Below are positions 25,669 to 33,501 of a DNA stretch of 64,000 bases, one piece after another. The stretch is from an uncultured Polaribacter sp. GTDB lineage: Bacteria; Bacteroidota; Bacteroidia; Flavobacteriales; Flavobacteriaceae. Both the position numbers and the translations under genes were made by a program. Under the pieces are notes generated by a model that saw only the letters and a list, made by a program, of their open reading frames with translations, made no database searches and was not told the origin of the DNA. The stretch covers positions 288,748 to 352,747 of the forward strand of contig NZ_CANMFI010000002.1 in the NCBI RefSeq assembly GCF_947497125.1, read 5' to 3'. Each line of letters starts with the position of its first letter. Position 1 is the stretch's first letter.

Positions 25669-25742
25669 GGGGTATTAGCTCAGTTGGCTAGAGCGCTACG
25701 CTGGCAGCGTAGAAGTCATCGGTTCGAATCCGATATACTCCA
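25669..25742 (+). tRNA. tRNA-Ala (anticodon GGC)
   Basis: A full cloverleaf of 74 nt. The acceptor arm GGGGTAT pairs with ATACTCC and includes a G3-U70 wobble, the alanine identity mark. The anticodon stem CTACG/CGTAG holds the loop CTGGCAG, giving anticodon GGC. The T-arm is ATCGG-TTCGAAT-CCGAT. The discriminator base is A and CCA is not encoded. It lies alone between dinB and a hydrolase, away from any rRNA operon, which fits the GGC isoacceptor. Confidence 0.97.
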
Positions 25743-25745
25743 CTT

Positions 25746-26588
25746 TTACTCTTTTAAAAATTCGATTGCAACTTGAGTTACTTCTGTAAGTTCTTTAGAG
25801 AGTCTTTTTTCTTTCCAAGGATGCGATACATTAAAAACATGATCTGCATGTTTTATAATTTTAAATTTGCTTTTAACATTCCATGAATGTATTATTTTTC
25901 CCTCATCCAAAGAAATAGAGGTGTCATTATCTCCATGGATTATGAATTGCGGTATTTCTAATTTTTTGACTGCATTTTCAATATTTAGGCGGTCTTCATT
26001 TTCTTTAAAATCTAAATAAAATTGGTAATAATGTGGCATTTTCTGCTTTGTTCTCCCATTTACAACATATTTTACACCATTTTTACGCCATTCTTCTAAA
26101 TCGCCAATCGTTGTAGATCTGGTTGCAAAATTACTAACAGCAGCTAGCGTTACCACTTTTTTTACTCGAGCATCTTCATTCGCTTTTAAAAGAACAATAC
26201 CACCTCCTCTGCTATGACCAACTAAAGAAATAGCATTTATATCTGCTTCAATTTTATATTTTTCTTCGGATGAAATCCAATCTAAAACACTTTCTAAATC
26301 GTCTAACTCTTTACTATAATTATTGTTGCCAAAAGCTTCTAAATCTGGAAAATCTATTGGATTTTCTGCAGTTCCGCCATTGTGAGAAAAATTGAATTTT
26401 ATAAAGAAAAATCCTGCATTTGCAAACGCCTCTGCCATTAAATTCCAAGCACCCCAATCTTTAAAGCCCTTGTATCCATGGCAAAAAACAACTACTTTTT
26501 TAGGTTGATGTGTTTCTTTGTAAAAAACATCTATAACAATTGGCTTGTTGTGTTTACCTTGTATAATAGAATTTTTAATAATTTTCAT
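25746..26588 (-). CDS. Alpha/beta hydrolase (dienelactone-hydrolase/acyl-peptidase-like)
   Basis: A 280-residue cytoplasmic hydrolase. It has the oxyanion segment FCHGYKGFKDWGAW (about 34-47), the nucleophile elbow LVGHSRGGGIVLL (Ser near 125), an Asp region at IHGDNDTSISLDEG, and a catalytic His in KHADHVFNVSHPW. The GFKDWG loop is characteristic of a flavobacterial group of hydrolases of unknown substrate. Its start lies 1 base from the LysE-family gene stop, so the two are co-transcribed. Its stop lies 3 bases from the convergent tRNA-Ala. Confidence 0.82.
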   Translation of the reverse strand: MKIIKNSIIQGKHNKPIVIDVFYKETHQPKKVVVFCHGYKGFKDWGAWNLMAEAFANAGFFFIKFNFSHNGGTAENPIDFPDLEAFGNNNYSKELDDLESVLDWISSEEKYKIEADINAISLVGHSRGGGIVLLKANEDARVKKVVTLAAVSNFATRSTTIGDLEEWRKNGVKYVVNGRTKQKMPHYYQFYLDFKENEDRLNIENAVKKLEIPQFIIHGDNDTSISLDEGKIIHSWNVKSKFKIIKHADHVFNVSHPWKEKRLSKELTEVTQVAIEFLKE

Positions 26589-26589
26589 T

Positions 26590-27210
26590 TTATTGAAGTA
26601 TGATTTTTATCAATGTAAATAATGCCATAAAACCTGTTAAAATAGCCAGTATTAAATGAATGTTTTTAGTCATTTTACCAGTTTTTTTCTGAATAAATTT
26701 AGCGTACTTTCCATATAGAATTAAAATGTAAACGGTTCCTAAAAATGCCCCTAAAACAAATAATAAAACAGCAGTTATGTTGTATGTAAAAAGCTGAAAA
26801 GCATCTAAAAAAAAGACAGTTCCGCTATAAAACGGTATAGAAAACATGTTTAAAGAAGACAAGGTAATACCGGTTACAAAAGGCGGTGTTTTATAATGTA
26901 TCTTTTTAGTTTCATTTTTTTCATTTTTAGAAGTTTTATAAAAATAAATAGAAAGAAGTATAAAAATTACAATTCCTGCTTTTTCTAACGATTCTAAAAC
27001 AGTTGGGTTTTCTGCAAGCGTTTTTGTTAAATACACGCCAATAAATGCCTGAATTGCAACTATTATTGCGACACCTATAGCGTAGTTTTTAGTGGCTGTT
27101 TTACCATTTTCTAAACTTATTTTTAGCGCTGTCATGTTTAACATACTTGGTGTTATAGAGCCAACGAAAGAGAAAATTAATCCGAAGAAAAAAAGAGAAT
27201 AAAATATCAT
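26590..27210 (-). CDS. LysE/RhtB-like membrane transporter
   Basis: A 206-residue protein with six hydrophobic segments. The N-terminal FFGLIFSFVGSITPSMLNMTALKISLENG follows the LysE pattern (first membrane segment, then a P-x-x-x-N/T region in front of the second). LysE-type proteins export amino acids or similar solutes across the inner membrane, so export of an amino acid is the likely but unproven role. It is upstream of, and 1 base from, the hydrolase gene. A gdhA terminator hairpin lies just upstream of it. Confidence 0.78.
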   Translation of the reverse strand: MIFYSLFFFGLIFSFVGSITPSMLNMTALKISLENGKTATKNYAIGVAIIVAIQAFIGVYLTKTLAENPTVLESLEKAGIVIFILLSIYFYKTSKNEKNETKKIHYKTPPFVTGITLSSLNMFSIPFYSGTVFFLDAFQLFTYNITAVLLFVLGAFLGTVYILILYGKYAKFIQKKTGKMTKNIHLILAILTGFMALFTLIKIILQ

Positions 27211-27256
27211 TTAGAAAAAGAAAACGGTTATTGTTTAACAAAATAAAGGTACAAAA

Positions 27257-27284
27257 AAACGCATCAATAAAAATTGATGCGTTT
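27257..27284. terminator. Rho-independent terminator after gdhA
   Basis: AAACGCATCAAT (27257-27268) pairs with ATTGATGCGTTT (27273-27284) around a 4-base loop, flanked by A-rich and T-rich runs. It lies just downstream of the gdhA stop and upstream of the LysE-type gene. Confidence 0.85.
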
Positions 27285-27303
27285 ATTTTAAGTCGTTTTA
27301 TAT

Positions 27304-28659
27304 TTAAACAACTCCTTGCGCTAACATTGCGTCTGCAACTTTTACAAAACCTGCAATATTTGCCCCAGAAATATAATCTATTGAGCCGTCCTCTCTTTCT
27401 CCGTATTGTACACAAGAATCATGAATATCCTCCATAATTACTTTTAATTTTTCGTCTACTTCGGTTCTTGTCCAGCTTAAACGTAAAGAGTTCTGACTCA
27501 TTTCTAAACCAGAAGTAGCAACACCACCAGCATTAGATGCTTTTCCTGGTGCAAAAAGTATTTTTCCTTTTTGAAATTCATGAATTGCTTCTGGAGTAGA
27601 AGGCATGTTAGCCCCTTCAGAAACACAAATACAGCCATTCTTTACAAGTTCTTTAGCTTCATTACCGTTCAATTCGTTTTGCGTAGCACAAGGCAAAGCA
27701 ATATCGCATTTTACAGACCAAGGTCTTTTACCTGCAACAAATTTTGCATTAGGATATTTCTCTACATATTCGCTAATTCTTCCTCTTTTTTCGTTTTTGA
27801 TGTACATAATATGTTTCAACTTTTCGGTATCAATACCTTGTTCATCATAAACATATCCTGCAGAATCAGATAATGTTAAAATAGTAGCACCAAGCTCTAT
27901 CGCTTTTTCTGCAGCATATTGCGCTACGTTACCAGAGCCAGAAATAACTACTTTTTTACCATTAAAAGAATCTCCTTTTCTTTTTAACATGTTTTGTGCA
28001 AAATACACATTACCATAACCTGTTGCTTCTGGTCTAATTAAAGAACCACCCCAAGAAGCACCTTTACCGGTTAAAACACCTGTAAATTCGTTGTTTAATT
28101 TTTTATACATACCAAACATATAGCCAATCTCACGACCACCTACACCAATATCTCCTGCAGGTACATCTGTATTAGGGCCAATGTGTCTAAATAATTCGCT
28201 CATAAAAGCATGGCAAAAACGCATAATTTCGTTGTCAGATTTTCCTTTTGGATCAAAATCAGAACCCCCTTTACCACCACCCATTGGTAAGGTTGTTAAA
28301 GAGTTTTTAAACACCTGCTCAAAAGCTAAAAACTTTAAAATACTTGCGTTTACTGTTGGATGAAAACGTAAACCGCCTTTATATGGGCCAATTGCAGAGT
28401 TCATTTGAATTCTATAACCTCTGTTTACTTGAATTTCTCCATCATCATCTACCCAAGAAATTCTAAAAGAAATTAAACGCTCTGGCTCTACCATTCTTAA
28501 TAGAATGTTTTTACCGTGATAAATGTCATGATTTATAATATATGGTATTACAGTTTCTGCAACTTCTTGCACTGCTTGTAAGAATTCTGGTTCGTGGTTA
28601 TTTCTTGATTTAACCATTTCCATAAACTCATTAATTTTTAACTCTGTATTTTTAGCCAT
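27304..28659 (-). CDS. gdhA: NADP-type glutamate dehydrogenase
   Basis: A 451-residue hexameric-type enzyme that makes glutamate from 2-oxoglutarate and ammonium. Substrate and catalytic motifs are GGLRFHPTVN, LPMGGGKGGSDFDPKGKS (the catalytic-lysine region) and DVPAGDIGVGGREIGYM (with the catalytic Asp). The nucleotide fold contains VVISGSGNVAQYAAEKA. The long S50-II type N-terminus and ALPCATQNELN fit the biosynthetic NADPH enzyme. It is monocistronic with a clear promoter (TTG-17 bp-TATATTTG) and terminator, divergent from pheS. Confidence 0.95.
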   Translation of the reverse strand: MAKNTELKINEFMEMVKSRNNHEPEFLQAVQEVAETVIPYIINHDIYHGKNILLRMVEPERLISFRISWVDDDGEIQVNRGYRIQMNSAIGPYKGGLRFHPTVNASILKFLAFEQVFKNSLTTLPMGGGKGGSDFDPKGKSDNEIMRFCHAFMSELFRHIGPNTDVPAGDIGVGGREIGYMFGMYKKLNNEFTGVLTGKGASWGGSLIRPEATGYGNVYFAQNMLKRKGDSFNGKKVVISGSGNVAQYAAEKAIELGATILTLSDSAGYVYDEQGIDTEKLKHIMYIKNEKRGRISEYVEKYPNAKFVAGKRPWSVKCDIALPCATQNELNGNEAKELVKNGCICVSEGANMPSTPEAIHEFQKGKILFAPGKASNAGGVATSGLEMSQNSLRLSWTRTEVDEKLKVIMEDIHDSCVQYGEREDGSIDYISGANIAGFVKVADAMLAQGVV

Positions 28660-28693
28660 CTTTTTTTATGAATTTAATACTAATTTAGTATAA

Positions 28694-28721
28694 CAAATAT
28701 AGTTAATTTCTGAATTCGCAA
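28694..28721 (-). promoter_or_regulatory. gdhA promoter, both -33 and -7 elements
   Basis: On the minus strand TTG (28719-28721), a 17-bp spacer and TATATTTG (28694-28701) match the Bacteroidetes consensus TTG-N17-23-TAnnTTTG. The -7 box ends 34 bases before the ATG. Confidence 0.6.
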
Positions 28722-28804
28722 TTAAAAAATTTATTTTTATTTCTATGCAAGAGACTCTTATTTCAATCGATTTCGATAGCTGTTGTTGTTTTCTATACTT
28801 TAGG

Positions 28805-28836
28805 TTGATAAAACTCTATAAAAAACACTAAATTTG
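28805..28836 (+). promoter_or_regulatory. pheS promoter, both -33 and -7 elements
   Basis: TTG (28805-28807), a 21-bp spacer and TAAATTTG (28829-28836) fit the consensus. The -7 box ends 20 bases before the pheS ATG. Confidence 0.6.
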
Positions 28837-28856
28837 CACCTTAATTTTACCCGATA

Positions 28857-29876
28857 ATGTTAGATAAAGTAAAAGAATTAATAGGAGATGTAAAGGCTTT
28901 TAAAGCAACCTCCAAGGAAGAAGTAGAAACGTTTAGAATTAAATTTTTGGGAAGCAAAGGTTTGTTAAAAGATTTGTTTGCTGAGTTTAAAAATGTAGAT
29001 GCAGCGCTTCGAAAAGATTTTGGTCAGGCTTTAAATACCTTAAAAAAAGAAGCAGAAGAAAAAGTTGCTTTTTTAAACGATACTTTATCAACTACGAGTA
29101 ATAATAAGTCTTTTTATGGCGATTTAACCCGACCAGCGACTCCAATCAACTTAGGTTCTAGACACCCAATTTCATTAGTTAGAAATCAAATTATAGAAGT
29201 GTTTAATCGTATTGGTTTTACCGTTTCTGAAGGGCCAGAAATAGAAGATGACTGGCATAATTTTACAGCCTTAAATTTGCCAGAATATCATCCGGCAAGA
29301 GACATGCAAGACACGTTTTTTATAGAGCAAAATCCAGATATTTTATTAAGAACACACACCTCTTCTGTGCAGGTGCGTTATATGGAAGATAACGAACCGC
29401 CAATCCGCACAATTTCTCCGGGACGTGTTTTTAGAAACGAAGATATTTCTGCGCGCGCACATTGTATTTTTCATCAAGTAGAAGGATTGTATATAGACAC
29501 AGATGTTTCTTTTGCAGACCTAAAACAAACACTTTTATATTTTACAAAAGAAATGTTTGGCAAATCTAAAATACGCTTACGACCTTCGTATTTTCCGTTT
29601 ACAGAACCAAGTGCAGAGGTAGATATTTATTGGGGATTAGAAACCGAAACCGATTATAGAATTACCAAAGGAACTGGTTGGTTAGAAATTATGGGTTGTG
29701 GTATGGTAGACCCAAATGTGTTGAAAAACGCAAACATAGATCCAACAAAATATTCTGGGTATGCCTTTGGTATGGGAATAGAACGTATCGCCATGTTGCT
29801 ATATCAAATACCAGATATTAGAATGTTTTACGAAAACGATAAACGTTTTTTAGAGCAGTTTAAGTCTGTAATATAA
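28857..29876 (+). CDS. pheS: Phenylalanyl-tRNA synthetase alpha subunit
   Basis: A 339-residue class II synthetase subunit. The N-terminal coiled coil (about 1-85) binds tRNA. Motif 1 surrounds [14 protein letters not shown] and motif 2 is [23 protein letters not shown]. Motif 3 is [21 protein letters not shown] near the C-terminus. It forms the alpha2-beta2 enzyme with PheT, whose gene is not in this window; split pheS/pheT is usual in Bacteroidetes. A lipoprotein gene begins 88 bases later. Confidence 0.97.
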   Translation: MLDKVKELIGDVKAFKATSKEEVETFRIKFLGSKGLLKDLFAEFKNVDAALRKDFGQALNTLKKEAEEKVAFLNDTLSTTSNNKSFYGDLTRPATPINLGSRHPISLVRNQIIEVFNRIGFTVSEGPEIEDDWHNFTALNLPEYHPARDMQDTFFIEQNPDILLRTHTSSVQVRYMEDNEPPIRTISPGRVFRNEDISARAHCIFHQVEGLYIDTDVSFADLKQTLLYFTKEMFGKSKIRLRPSYFPFTEPSAEVDIYWGLETETDYRITKGTGWLEIMGCGMVDPNVLKNANIDPTKYSGYAFGMGIERIAMLLYQIPDIRMFYENDKRFLEQFKSVI

Positions 29877-29964
29877 AAACTTTTCAAGTGTCTTTGCTTG
29901 ATTAAATAACAGTCTCATTTTTAATTTGGCTTACTTGTTGCTAGTATTTAATAAAAAAATATTT

Positions 29965-30675
29965 ATGAAAATCATTATTAGCTTATTATCAATATTTATG
30001 ACAGTATCTTGCGCTAGCCTTAAAGAAAATCAAAAAGTAATTTGGGTAAATAACTCAAAAGTAGATTGCCAAGGCATGGTGTTGCAAAAGTGTTTACAAA
30101 TACAAGAAGGAGAATTTATTGATCCTACAAAATGGACGAACTTGTTTGATGGAATTAAAGGGTTTGAATTTGTGCCAGGACAGCTTACAAAAATGATTGT
30201 TTCTGAAACTAAATTGCCGGCTCATTTAGTGCCTGCAGATGCATCTAATATAGAAATTAGGTTGGTTAAAGTTTTAAAAACAGTAAAAGAAACAGCATCT
30301 TTAGAGAAGTTAGAGGGTAAAGTTGATAAAGAAATTCAAGGAAAATGGGGTGTTTCATTTATTACGGATATTGATGTAAACGAATTAAATACGCTAACTA
30401 AAAAACCCTTTGTACAGATTGATAAAAATAGAATAAGTGGTAATAATGGGTGTAATAATTTTTTTAGCACACTTAAAACTAGTGCTAATCATACACTTGA
30501 TTTTGGTTTTTTTGGAGAAACAAAAATGCTTTGTCCGGACGTAAAAATATCAGATGTTTTTATGAAACTTCTGCAACAAAGTAAGACTTATAAAGTAACT
30601 AAAAAGAAACTTATTCTTTTAAATAAAGACAACCAAGAACTTATCATTCTTGAAAAAAAGAAGTTTAAATTTTGA
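29965..30675 (+). CDS. META/DUF4377-domain lipoprotein
   Basis: A 236-residue protein with a lipoprotein signal: MKIIISLLSIFMTVSCAS, lipid Cys near residue 17. The first half (VDCQGMVLQKCLQI, PTKWTNLFDGIKGFEFVPG) resembles the DUF4377 domain. The second half (QGKWGVSFIT, FVQIDKNRISGNNGCNNFF, ETKMLCPD) is the META/HslJ-like domain, known from heat-shock and stress-linked outer-membrane proteins. The longer frame starting at 29926 puts extra residues before the signal peptide, so I use the ATG at 29965. The stop overlaps the TTG start of the next gene. Function is unknown, probably on the periplasmic side of the envelope. Confidence 0.75.
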   Translation: MKIIISLLSIFMTVSCASLKENQKVIWVNNSKVDCQGMVLQKCLQIQEGEFIDPTKWTNLFDGIKGFEFVPGQLTKMIVSETKLPAHLVPADASNIEIRLVKVLKTVKETASLEKLEGKVDKEIQGKWGVSFITDIDVNELNTLTKKPFVQIDKNRISGNNGCNNFFSTLKTSANHTLDFGFFGETKMLCPDVKISDVFMKLLQQSKTYKVTKKKLILLNKDNQELIILEKKKFKF

Positions 30676-31067
30676 AGAAAGATATTACAATACCAGAGGT
30701 TACAGATATAGAAATGGCAATTGTTTACGAATACAATGATTTGTACAAAACAGATGATTGGAATGTGTATCTTATCAATAATAAAGATGTTGATATAGAA
30801 ATGGTTGTGATTGTTTCTCAAGGTTTTTCAGATAAAAAAACCACTTCTTTACTTCGTAAAAAAATAGAAAAATTACCTGCAAACTCTTTTGCTAAAATAG
30901 AGTACATTCAGCCAGAATTATTCAAGTTAAACAACCGTTTTCAGGTTACTTTTTTTGAAAATAACTCACTGTTTGAAAAAACCTTTATTTTTAAAGAAAA
31001 CACTGTTAAAGAAGGTGCGTTACGCATGATTTCTTCTCTAAAAAAACGAGGTGTTTTAGCAAAGTAA
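30672..31067 (+). CDS. Conserved flavobacterial protein of unknown function
   Basis: A 131-residue protein that starts with TTG (30672-30674), inside the last codons of the upstream gene. I see no signal peptide, membrane segment or enzyme motif. The middle (DDWNVYLINNKDVDIEMVVIVSQGF) and the end (LFEKTFIFKENTV...LKKRGVLAK) look like one compact alpha/beta domain. As far as I recall, homologues in related genomes are often mislabelled as phenylalanyl-tRNA synthetase alpha subunit; that name is not supported, because it has none of the class II motifs and true pheS is at 28857. It is co-transcribed with the lipoprotein gene. Confidence 0.65.
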   Translation: MKKDITIPEVTDIEMAIVYEYNDLYKTDDWNVYLINNKDVDIEMVVIVSQGFSDKKTTSLLRKKIEKLPANSFAKIEYIQPELFKLNNRFQVTFFENNSLFEKTFIFKENTVKEGALRMISSLKKRGVLAK

Positions 31068-31105
31068 TGTTACTTTTAAATTACAATAACTAAAATCCAA
31101 CAATT

Positions 31106-32005
31106 ATTACTTCGAACGATAGAGAGAAGTCTCATAACAGTGAAGAACTAAAAAGAGATTAGATGTTAGAAGCTAGAGTCCAGAAAAACTAACTTTATGA
31201 GATTTCTCGTTAACACTCGAAATGACACTAAAGAACGGTTTTTACTCGCAACAGTTGTCACTTCGACGACAGGAGAAGTCTCATAGCAGTGAGAGGCAAA
31301 AAAATAGATGTTAAAGACAAGAAACTAGACTTTAAAAAAACCAACTTTATGAGATTTCTCGTTAACACTCGAAATGACAAATCTGGATGAAAATAACTAT
31401 ACTGCATACTTATCTTTAAACACAATCCTTGTCACTTCGACGATAGGAGAAGTCTCATATCAATGAGAAACTATAAAGAGACTAGATGCCAGAAACTAGA
31501 CACAAGACTCTAAAAAAACTAATTTTGTGAGATTTCCCGTTAACACTCGAAATGACAGAACAGAATATAACTCAAACCTTGTCACTTCGAACGATAGAGA
31601 GAAGTCTCATAACAGTGAAGAACTAAAAAGAGATTAGATGTTAGAAGCTAGAGTCCAGAAAAACTAACGTTATGAGATTTCTCGTTAACACTCGAAATGA
31701 CAGATCAAAATTATTCTTTTTTACTCACAACAGTTGTCACTTCGACGACAGGAGAAGTCTCATAACAATGAGAAACTATAAAGAGACTAGATGTTAGATC
31801 CTACACACAAGACTCTAAAAAAATAGCTTTATAAGATTTCTCGTTAACTCTCGAAATGACAGAACCAAATAAAACACAAACCTTGTCACTTCGACGATAG
31901 GAGAAGTCTCATAACAGTGAGAAACTACAAAGAGACTAGATGTTAGAAACTAGAGTCTAGAAAAACTAACTTTATGAGATTTCTCCTAAAAAGTCGAAAT
32001 AACAC
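31106..32005. repeat. Array of six imperfect long hairpins, period about 150 bp
   Basis: Units begin near 31109, 31260, 31435, 31584, 31739 and 31888 (spacings 151, 175, 149, 155, 149). Each has a left arm like TGTCACTTCGACGA with GGAGAAGTCTCATAA and a right arm like TTATGAGATTTCTCG with ACACTCGAAATGACA. Most bases of the right arm are the reverse complement of the left, so each unit folds as a long hairpin around a loop with a GAGACTAGATGTTAGA-like core. Units 1 and 4 differ at one base over about 117 nt. The array fills the 964-base gap between two convergent genes and contains no plausible gene. The last unit has a decayed right arm that runs into the helicase 3' end. Confidence 0.9.
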
Positions 32006-32031
32006 TACTTCGCAGAAACAAAATTTATCCA

Positions 32032-33339
32032 CTAACGATTCTTTTTAGGCGCACCTGTTCTTCCTCTACCAGAAGTAGATCCAGCAGGTTTGTTCCCTTT
32101 ATAATGAGGTTTCTTCTTTGGTTTATTTCCGTTTCCAGAACGTGCTTTACTCTTTTTATTAAAAGAACCTTTACTCTGGGTAGCAGCTCTTTTTGGTGGC
32201 GCAGTATCTGTTGGTTCAAAACCCTCTACAATTGTAGATTTTAATTTCTCTTTTAATAACTTTTCTATTTCATTCTGGTATTCTACCTCTTCACTACAAA
32301 CTAAAGAAATAGCTTCACCAGCCGCGCCCGCTCTACCTGTTCTACCAATTCTATGTACATAATCTTCAGGTACATTTGGCAATTCGAAATTTACTACATA
32401 AGGTAGTAACGGAATATCTAAACCACGCGCAGCAATATCTGTTGCTACTAAAATTTTAATAGAATTGTCTTTAAAGTTTTTTAAGGCTTTTGTTCTGGCT
32501 CCTTGGCTCTTATTACCATGTATTGCAGCAGCGGTAATACCGGCTTTTATTAACTTTTCTGTTAACTTATTGGCCCCGTGTTTTGTTCTTGTAAAGATTA
32601 AAACTTGCGTCCAATTATTATCTTTTATCAACTTAATTGTAAAAGCTGTTTTCTGACCTTTATCAACCTTAAATACTTTATGGGTTACTTTTTTAGCGGT
32701 AGAATTTTGCGGAGCAGTTTCTACAGATACCGGATTATTTAAAATACCCGAGGCTAATTTTTTGATATCGTTAGAAAAAGTGGCAGAAAAAAGTAAATTT
32801 TGCCTTTTTACCGGCATAAAACTAATTAGTTTGTTAATATCTCTAACAAAACCCATGTCTAACATTCTGTCTGCTTCATCTAAAACCAAGACATCTATGC
32901 GCTTAAAAGAAAGCGCTTTTCTGTCATGCAAATCTAATAATCTACCTGGGGTTGCTACTAAAATATCAACTCCGTTTTTTAATGTTGCTATTTGTGGCTT
33001 GGCATTTACACCACCAAAAACAACAGCCGATTTTATATTTACATACTTACTATACTCTCTAATATTGTCGTAAATCTGGGCCGCTAACTCTCTTGTTGGT
33101 GTTAAAACCAATGCGCGTAAAGGCCTGTATTTTGGGTGTTTTGTAGCTGCTAAATGCTGTAAAACTGGCAAAGTAAAACCCGCCGTTTTACCGGTACCTG
33201 TTTGTGCCGATGCTAAAATATCTTTTCCTTCTAAAATATGTGGAATTGCTTTTTCTTGTATTGGAGATGGTTTTGTGTATCCTTTTTCTTCAACTGCTTT
33301 TACTAATGCTGCTGATAAACCTAAATCTGAAAATGTCAT
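32032..33339 (-). CDS. DEAD-box RNA helicase (RhlE-like)
   Basis: A 435-residue ATP-dependent RNA helicase. Motifs in order are the Q motif [13 protein letters not shown], Walker [29 protein letters not shown] (DEAD), SATFS, and in domain 2 [24 protein letters not shown] and [12 protein letters not shown]. The C-terminal 60-70 residues are rich in Lys, Arg, Gly and Ser, a disordered RNA-binding tail typical of RhlE-type proteins. Role: RNA unwinding in ribosome assembly or decay, perhaps at low temperature. Its 3' end abuts the hairpin array; a -7 box (TATCTTTG on the minus strand) is 43 bases upstream. Confidence 0.93.
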   Translation of the reverse strand: MTFSDLGLSAALVKAVEEKGYTKPSPIQEKAIPHILEGKDILASAQTGTGKTAGFTLPVLQHLAATKHPKYRPLRALVLTPTRELAAQIYDNIREYSKYVNIKSAVVFGGVNAKPQIATLKNGVDILVATPGRLLDLHDRKALSFKRIDVLVLDEADRMLDMGFVRDINKLISFMPVKRQNLLFSATFSNDIKKLASGILNNPVSVETAPQNSTAKKVTHKVFKVDKGQKTAFTIKLIKDNNWTQVLIFTRTKHGANKLTEKLIKAGITAAAIHGNKSQGARTKALKNFKDNSIKILVATDIAARGLDIPLLPYVVNFELPNVPEDYVHRIGRTGRAGAAGEAISLVCSEEVEYQNEIEKLLKEKLKSTIVEGFEPTDTAPPKRAATQSKGSFNKKSKARSGNGNKPKKKPHYKGNKPAGSTSGRGRTGAPKKNR

Positions 33340-33382
33340 AAAAATTATTTATGAAACTAACTTTATGTAGTTGTTTCTGCCG

Positions 33383-33390
33383 CAAAGATA
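33383..33390 (-). promoter_or_regulatory. -7 promoter element for the DEAD-box helicase
   Basis: Plus strand CAAAGATA is TATCTTTG on the minus strand, a match to TAnnTTTG, 43 bases before the ATG. A separate plus-strand TATTTTTG at 33442-33449 may serve the divergent Asp-box protein gene. Confidence 0.45.
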
Positions 33391-33501
33391 CATTGTTTTA
33401 AATTGAAGCCTTTTGTTTCTTAAAGTCCTTTTTATGTTAATTATTTTTGATATCGAAAATACAAATAGTAACTTCATCATTTCTAATAAAAACTTTTACT
33501 C

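Noticed and set aside
25669..25742. tRNA-linked integrated element
   Set aside because: The genes on either side (dinB and hydrolase) look native, there is no integrase, and no repeat of the tRNA 3' end was noticed in the window.
31106..32005. CRISPR array
   Set aside because: The period is about 150 bp, repeats are long and imperfect, there are no unique spacers of even length, and no cas genes are nearby.
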